DNA from: Lingula anatina
Taxonomy: Eukaryota; Brachiopoda; Lingulata; Lingulida; Lingulidae
Length of the DNA: 64,000 nt
Direction: 5' to 3'
Assembly: GCF_001039355.2 (NCBI RefSeq)
Contig: NW_019775542.1
Span: 260,350 to 324,349, forward strand
This document shows, in pieces, positions 63,989-64,000 of the stretch (its first letter is position 1; each line of letters starts with the position of its first letter). Both the position numbers and the translations under genes were made by a program. The notes under the pieces were generated by a model. It had not been told where the DNA came from and ran no database searches. It was given only the letters and a program-made list of their open reading frames with translations.

Positions 63989-64000
63989 CTGTAAAAAATA

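Overview
The window is intron-rich, AT-rich animal DNA. It has GT-AG introns of about 70 bp to about 5 kb, many microsatellites and one assembly gap. The proteins it encodes point to an invertebrate bilaterian, probably a lophotrochozoan (mollusc, brachiopod or annelid-like); species and phylum cannot be fixed from the sequence alone. Two large membrane-receptor genes lie head to tail on the minus strand and account for essentially all supportable coding sequence. I rebuilt both exon by exon from splice sites, reading phase and domain continuity. Both models keep an open frame throughout.

Gene 1 (stop at 1815, start codon at 27891-27893, probable first non-coding exon and promoter near 33.3-33.4 kb) encodes a single-pass receptor of about 1,760 residues. 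Order: signal peptide, Ig, then repeated units of two cysteine-rich DB modules plus one fibronectin type III (FN3) domain, two more Ig domains, a last DB-DB-FN3-FN3 block, a transmembrane helix and a 228-residue tail rich in tyrosine motifs. It contains ten DB modules, six FN3 and three Ig domains. This matches the Ig/FN3/DB-module family known by name from nematodes and lophotrochozoans, whose function is poorly known.

Gene 2 (stop at 36365, running off the right edge at 64000) encodes the C-terminal roughly 3,150 residues of a giant LDL-receptor-related protein, best read as LRP2 (megalin). The window holds 56 of its coding exons: six YWTD beta-propellers, LDL-receptor class A clusters of 10 and 11 repeats, the EGF-like modules between them, a transmembrane helix and a tail with one NPxY endocytosis signal and a C-terminal PDZ-ligand-like end. 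A 617-bp N gap lies in the intron between the transmembrane exon and the first tail exon.

Layout: 1-1814 3'UTR and flank of gene 1; 1815-27893 coding exons of gene 1; 27.9-33.3 kb its long 5' intron; 33.3-33.4 kb probable promoter/first exon; 33.4-36.36 kb intergenic DNA and LRP2 3'UTR; 36365-63988 LRP2 coding exons. I saw no tRNA, rRNA, CRISPR or clearly intact transposon. The most unusual points are the regular DB-DB-FN3 repeat architecture with alternating DB subtypes, ITIM-like tyrosine motifs in gene 1, a 12-nt first coding exon that extends its signal peptide, and two GC-AG introns in LRP2.
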